Part shown: positions 15,619 to 18,817 of the stretch, piece after piece
Numbering within the stretch: position 1 is the first letter of the stretch
Layout of the letters: each line of letters starts with the position of its first letter
Assembly: GCA_902782475.1 (NCBI GenBank)
Contig: CACZNR010000060.1
Span: 1-18,817 of the forward strand
DNA: 18,817 bases
Direction: 5' to 3'
From: an uncultured Eubacteriales bacterium
GTDB taxonomy: Bacteria > Bacillota > Clostridia > Christensenellales > Christensenellaceae
Notes under the pieces: model-generated
The model's input: the letters and a program-made list of their open reading frames with translations, nothing else
Told to the model about the DNA's origin: nothing
Database searches by the model: none
Made by a program: the position numbers and the translations under genes

Positions 15619-16458
15619 ATGTATACTACAAGCAGAGAAATGGTAAGAAAAGCAAAGCAGAACGGGTACGCAGTACCTGCATTCAATGCTGAAGATCTTG
15701 AGATGATACAGGCTATCATCAGTGCATGCGAAGAGATGAAGTCTCCTGTGATCATACAGACCACCCCGTCCACACTGAAATACATGAGGACTTTTGAGGC
15801 AAGTGCCATAGTAAAGGCGCTGGCAGAAAGGACAGGGATCCCGGTAAGCCTGCATCTTGATCATGGCAGCAGTTATGAACTTTGCAGACAGGCACTTGAG
15901 GACGGATATTCATCCATCATGATAGATGGTTCCAAGCTTTCTCTTGATGAGAATATAGAGCTTACGGCAAGAGTCGTGAAGCTGGCTGATACCTATGGGG
16001 TACCGGTGGAAGGTGAGCTGGGTACGATCGGAGGAAAGGAAGATTCACTGGAGGGAGAAGTTCAGTATACGAGACCCGAGGAGGCAGTAAGATTCGAAAA
16101 AGAGACCGGAGTTGCAATGTTTGCAGCAGCAATAGGGACGAAGCATGGCTTCTATAAGGGAGAACCGCATCTTAATTTTGAACTGCTGGAGGAGATAAAC
16201 AGGATGGTCAGTGTTCCTGTTGTACTGCATGGCGGTTCAGGCATACCGGATGATATGATACGAAGAGCAGTAAATACGGGGATAGCAAAGCTCAACGTGG
16301 CAACTGAACTGCGCTATGCAGCCACGCAGGCGGTGAGGAAGGCACTTCTGGATGAAAGTGTGATAGATCCTAAAAAATTCATGGGACCGGCCAGGGATGC
16401 TGTCCGGGAACTGTGCATGGAAAAGATAAAGCTCTGCGGATCTGAAGGAAAGGCATGA
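15619..16458 (+). CDS. Class II ketose-bisphosphate aldolase (fructose/tagatose-bisphosphate type)
   Basis: A zinc-dependent aldolase that splits a ketose bisphosphate (or a related ketose phosphate) into dihydroxyacetone phosphate and an aldehyde. In the 279-residue chain the HLDHGSS motif begins at residue 79, with Asp81 as expected catalytic residue and His82 as zinc ligand. GELGTIGGKED lies further on, His176 (TKHG) and His204 (LHGGSG) complete the zinc site, and LNVATELR follows. The size and motifs are closest to the GatY/KbaY and FbaA-short branch. The ATG begins one base after the kinase stop, with GGGAAG inside the kinase gene as Shine-Dalgarno. A terminator follows the stop by five bases, so kinase and aldolase form a two-gene unit with no transporter or isomerase. 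Confidence 0.9.
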   Translation: MYTTSREMVRKAKQNGYAVPAFNAEDLEMIQAIISACEEMKSPVIIQTTPSTLKYMRTFEASAIVKALAERTGIPVSLHLDHGSSYELCRQALEDGYSSIMIDGSKLSLDENIELTARVVKLADTYGVPVEGELGTIGGKEDSLEGEVQYTRPEEAVRFEKETGVAMFAAAIGTKHGFYKGEPHLNFELLEEINRMVSVPVVLHGGSGIPDDMIRRAVNTGIAKLNVATELRYAATQAVRKALLDESVIDPKKFMGPARDAVRELCMEKIKLCGSEGKA

Positions 16459-16463
16459 GACAG

Positions 16464-16490
16464 AGGATGGACGGGTGTCCATCCTTTTTT
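16464..16490 (+). terminator. Rho-independent terminator after the aldolase gene
   Basis: AGGATGGAC (16464-16472) and GTCCATCCT (16477-16485) form a nine-base-pair stem with the loop GGGT, and the T-run 16485-16490 follows directly. It closes the kinase-aldolase unit. Confidence 0.9.
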
Positions 16491-16531
16491 GATACAAACC
16501 TATTTTCTGAAGAGCATATAAATTGTAAAAT

Positions 16532-16537
16532 TATAAT
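16532..16537 (+). promoter_or_regulatory. Likely -10 box of the TetM/NYN gene
   Basis: A perfect TATAAT lies 21 bases before the TTG start codon, in the 68-base gap after the terminator. No convincing -35 box is found 16-18 bases upstream. The transcript leader would be only about 15 bases, enough for the Shine-Dalgarno AGGAG (16548-16552). Confidence 0.4.
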
Positions 16538-16547
16538 ATCTTTTTTT

Positions 16548-16552
16548 AGGAG
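16548..16552 (+). promoter_or_regulatory. Shine-Dalgarno supporting a TTG start for the TetM/NYN gene
   Basis: AGGAG is six bases before TTG 16559. From this TTG the protein begins QQVSLGIFAHVDAGKTT, the usual distance between N-terminus and P-loop in TetM-like proteins. No ATG or GTG offers a better start. Confidence 0.8.
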
Positions 16553-16558
16553 CATCAT

Positions 16559-18817
16559 TTGCAACAGGTAAGTCTTGGCATATTTGCCCACGTGGATGCA
16601 GGGAAGACCACGCTATGTGAGGCATTGCTTTATGAACAGGGAACCATAAGAAAGCTTGGAAGAGTGGATCACAGGGATTCACTTTTTGACAGTCATGAGC
16701 TTGAGCGGAGGAGAGGGATCACCATCTTTTCAAAGCAGGCAAGCTTTATCCTTGACGATGCCAGATATACGATACTTGATACACCGGGACACGTGGATTT
16801 TGTGTCTGAAGCAGAAAGGGTGCTTCCTGTAACAGACATCGCAGTATTCGTTGTCAGCGGCAAGGACGGTATCCAGGCTCACGGGGAGACTCTGTGGCGG
16901 CTCATAAAAAGCTACAGAAGACCTGCCGTCATTTTTGTAACGAAGATGGATCTGGCAAATTCCTCTGAAGAGGAGATCTTTTCTGATATCAGAAAGGACC
17001 TTGGAGACGAGCTGTTTACAATGGAAAACCATCAGGAAAGACTTTTCGTATCTCCGTCATGCTGTGAGGAAATAGCAACTGTGGATGAAAAAGTCCTCGA
17101 AAACTATCTTGAAAAGGGCACGATAGAACTTTCCTCATTGAAGGGATACTTCCTGCAGGGAAAGGCCGTTCCTGTCATATTCGGTTCCGGCCTGAAGCTT
17201 CAGGGCATAGATGAGCTTTTGAAGGTCGTCAGCATACTGAGACCTGACAGCAGTACAGGAGATACTTTTTCGGGAAGAGTCTTTAAGATATCCAGAGATG
17301 ATAGGAACAACAGGCTCACACATCTGAGGGTAACAGGCGGAAAGCTGTCGGTACGTGATGAGATCCGGTATACCGATACAAAAGGAAAAGAGTACAGTGA
17401 AAAGATAACGGGCATAAGAGAATACAACGGAGAAAGGTTCGTCCAGATAAGCGATGCTCCCCAGGGAAGCATAGTAGAAGTAACTGGTCTGACATCCACA
17501 TATGCAGGTCAGGGACTGGGAGAAGGAGAGGAATCCATACGGACAGTGTCAGAACCGGTCTTCGTTTACAGTATAGAACCTGAAGAACATGTGGACCTTA
17601 CGGTATTTTTGAGGCAGCTCCATGAACTGGAAGAGGAGGATCCGCTCCTTCGCTTCTCATATGATGAAGTCTATGATGCAGTTTTCGTTCAGCTCATGGG
17701 TGATGTGCAGATAGAGATCCTGCAGGAGCTCATAAGGAACAGGTTCAATGTGGAATGCAGCATAAAGGCAGGAAAGGTCCTGTATAAGGAGACCATAAGG
17801 GACAAGGTGGAAGGAATAGGCCATTATGAACCTATAAGACACTATGCTGAAGTCCATCTGATACTTGAAGGAAGCAGGATAAACAGTGGCATAAGCATCA
17901 GTTCCAGGTGTCCGACAGATGAACTGGACAAGAACTGGCAGTCCGACATAATAGATTATCTAGAAAACACCAGGCTTACCGGAGTACTGGGCAATTTTCC
18001 TGTAACAGATCTTAACATATATCTTATGGGAGGCAGAGTGAGCCTTTCCCATACAGACAGCAGTGACATAAGGGAAGCTACCCGCAGGGCTTTCAGACAG
18101 GGACTCATGAAAGCCGATTCCATGATACTGGAACCATATTATTACTATGAACTTAGACTTCCTACCGGTCAGGTCGGAAGAGCCATAACAGATATAAGGA
18201 ACATGAAGGGTGACTTTGAGATACTTGCTCTTAATGAAGAGGAGAGCCTGATACGCGGGTATTGCCCGGTCAGTGAGATGCAGGGATATTCAGCAAAAGT
18301 GATGTTCTATACTTCGGGAAAAGGAAGGCTCAGTACATCCTTTGACAGCTACAGGGAGGCCCATGACCCTGATGCTGTTCTTGAAGGCATAGGCTATGAT
18401 CCTGAAAGGGATACAGAGAATCCCGCAGATTCCATATTCTTCAAGCATGGGGCAGGATTCCATGTAAAATGGAATGAAGTTGAAAAATATATGCATATGG
18501 ATCGTTTCCTTGAGAAAAATGACGGAATGGTCATGGGAAAAGTCCACAGGCAGATCAGCCTTGACGAGCAGCAGGTCGAAGAGATACTGAACAGGGAATT
18601 AGGTGAAAAGAGAAGAAAACAGTACAGGTCTTCGGAATATAAGTACAGCAGTGTTATAAAGGGATATGACCCAAACAAGAAGCGATATGTCTTCATAGAT
18701 GGATACAATCTCCTTTTTGCAGATGAAGAACTCAAGACGGTGGCAAAGACCAACCTTGATGCGGCAAGGAACAGGCTCATAGACATGATGGCTGACTATG
18801 AGGCCTATACCGGGATA
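16559..18817 (+). CDS. TetM/EF-G-like ribosomal GTPase fused to a NYN (YacP/Rae1-like) nuclease domain, 3' end cut by the window
   Basis: The frame runs 753 codons from TTG 16559 to the window end without a stop, so it is partial. Residues 1 to about 595 have the layout of ribosomal protection proteins. P-loop AHVDAGKTT is at 10-18, RRGITI at 51-56, DTPGH at 74-78, and the guanine motif is TKMD (128-131) instead of NKxD. Beta-barrel and EF-G-like domains III-V follow, with GIGHYEPI at 419-426. The domain IV loop around residues 493-503 reads RVSLSHTDSSD and lacks the YSPVS tip I recall from TetM. Residues 600-708 are a charged linker. From about 709, YVFIDGYNLLF begins a NYN domain like YacP/Rae1, with Asp714 as the first expected metal-binding acid. 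Proteins of the TetM family displace ligands from the A-site region; Rae1 cleaves mRNA there. The combined role is inferred; tetracycline resistance is not supported. A terminator precedes it and it has its own -10 box. Confidence 0.85.
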   Translation, partial: MQQVSLGIFAHVDAGKTTLCEALLYEQGTIRKLGRVDHRDSLFDSHELERRRGITIFSKQASFILDDARYTILDTPGHVDFVSEAERVLPVTDIAVFVVSGKDGIQAHGETLWRLIKSYRRPAVIFVTKMDLANSSEEEIFSDIRKDLGDELFTMENHQERLFVSPSCCEEIATVDEKVLENYLEKGTIELSSLKGYFLQGKAVPVIFGSGLKLQGIDELLKVVSILRPDSSTGDTFSGRVFKISRDDRNNRLTHLRVTGGKLSVRDEIRYTDTKGKEYSEKITGIREYNGERFVQISDAPQGSIVEVTGLTSTYAGQGLGEGEESIRTVSEPVFVYSIEPEEHVDLTVFLRQLHELEEEDPLLRFSYDEVYDAVFVQLMGDVQIEILQELIRNRFNVECSIKAGKVLYKETIRDKVEGIGHYEPIRHYAEVHLILEGSRINSGISISSRCPTDELDKNWQSDIIDYLENTRLTGVLGNFPVTDLNIYLMGGRVSLSHTDSSDIREATRRAFRQGLMKADSMILEPYYYYELRLPTGQVGRAITDIRNMKGDFEILALNEEESLIRGYCPVSEMQGYSAKVMFYTSGKGRLSTSFDSYREAHDPDAVLEGIGYDPERDTENPADSIFFKHGAGFHVKWNEVEKYMHMDRFLEKNDGMVMGKVHRQISLDEQQVEEILNRELGEKRRKQYRSSEYKYSSVIKGYDPNKKRYVFIDGYNLLFADEELKTVAKTNLDAARNRLIDMMADYEAYTGI

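Noticed and set aside
16559..18817. Call as a plain tetracycline resistance gene
   Set aside because: The family body fits, but the domain IV tip residues are missing and a nuclease domain is attached, so resistance is not supported.

Overview
The window looks like chromosomal DNA of an anaerobic Firmicute, most likely Clostridia of the Lachnospiraceae type. This is inference. The sequence is moderately AT-rich, ribosome-binding sites are strong and purine-rich, Ile ATA and Arg AGA/AGG codons are heavily used, and promoters are TTGACA/TATAAT-like. The gene set also fits: a NifU-like scaffold paired with a GGGtGRT protein, a SipW-type signal peptidase, a C69 dipeptidase, and a TetM-like GTPase with a NYN domain. 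Sixteen protein genes were found, fifteen on the + strand. There is no tRNA, rRNA, CRISPR array or insertion sequence, and no gene-free stretch longer than about 210 bases.

Layout. (1) 1-2970: an RluA-family pseudouridine synthase, then a C69 dipeptidase with a small Dabb-fold protein behind it. (2) 2967-3650: a histidine phosphatase on the - strand, convergent with the Dabb gene (their stop codons overlap) and carrying a dyad in its promoter region. (3) 3854-5637: a NifU-like Fe-S scaffold and the GGGtGRT protein, closed by a strong terminator. (4) 5684-6193: a SipW-type signal peptidase standing alone. (5) 6282-10370: three closely spaced genes for a PrpF-type isomerase, a CE2-like SGNH esterase without signal peptide, and a large TIM-barrel glycosidase-like protein. 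They look like an intracellular module for acetylated glycans, although the isomerase is unexpected there. (6) 10446-14664: a clear promoter with an 8+8 bp dyad over its -10 box, then trxB-glmM-glmS. This joins thioredoxin reduction to UDP-GlcNAc precursor synthesis and leaves no room for a glmS ribozyme. (7) 14685-16490: a PfkB sugar kinase and a class II ketose-bisphosphate aldolase two bases apart, a minimal ketose catabolic pair. (8) 16559 to the window end: a TetM/EF-G-like ribosomal GTPase that runs on, through a charged linker, into a NYN (YacP/Rae1-like) nuclease domain cut off by the window edge.

The most striking item is the last gene. It joins a GTPase family that occupies the ribosomal A-site region to a domain related to Rae1, an A-site mRNA endonuclease. 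That suggests a single-chain ribosome-targeted mRNA cleavage or ribosome-rescue factor rather than plain tetracycline resistance.
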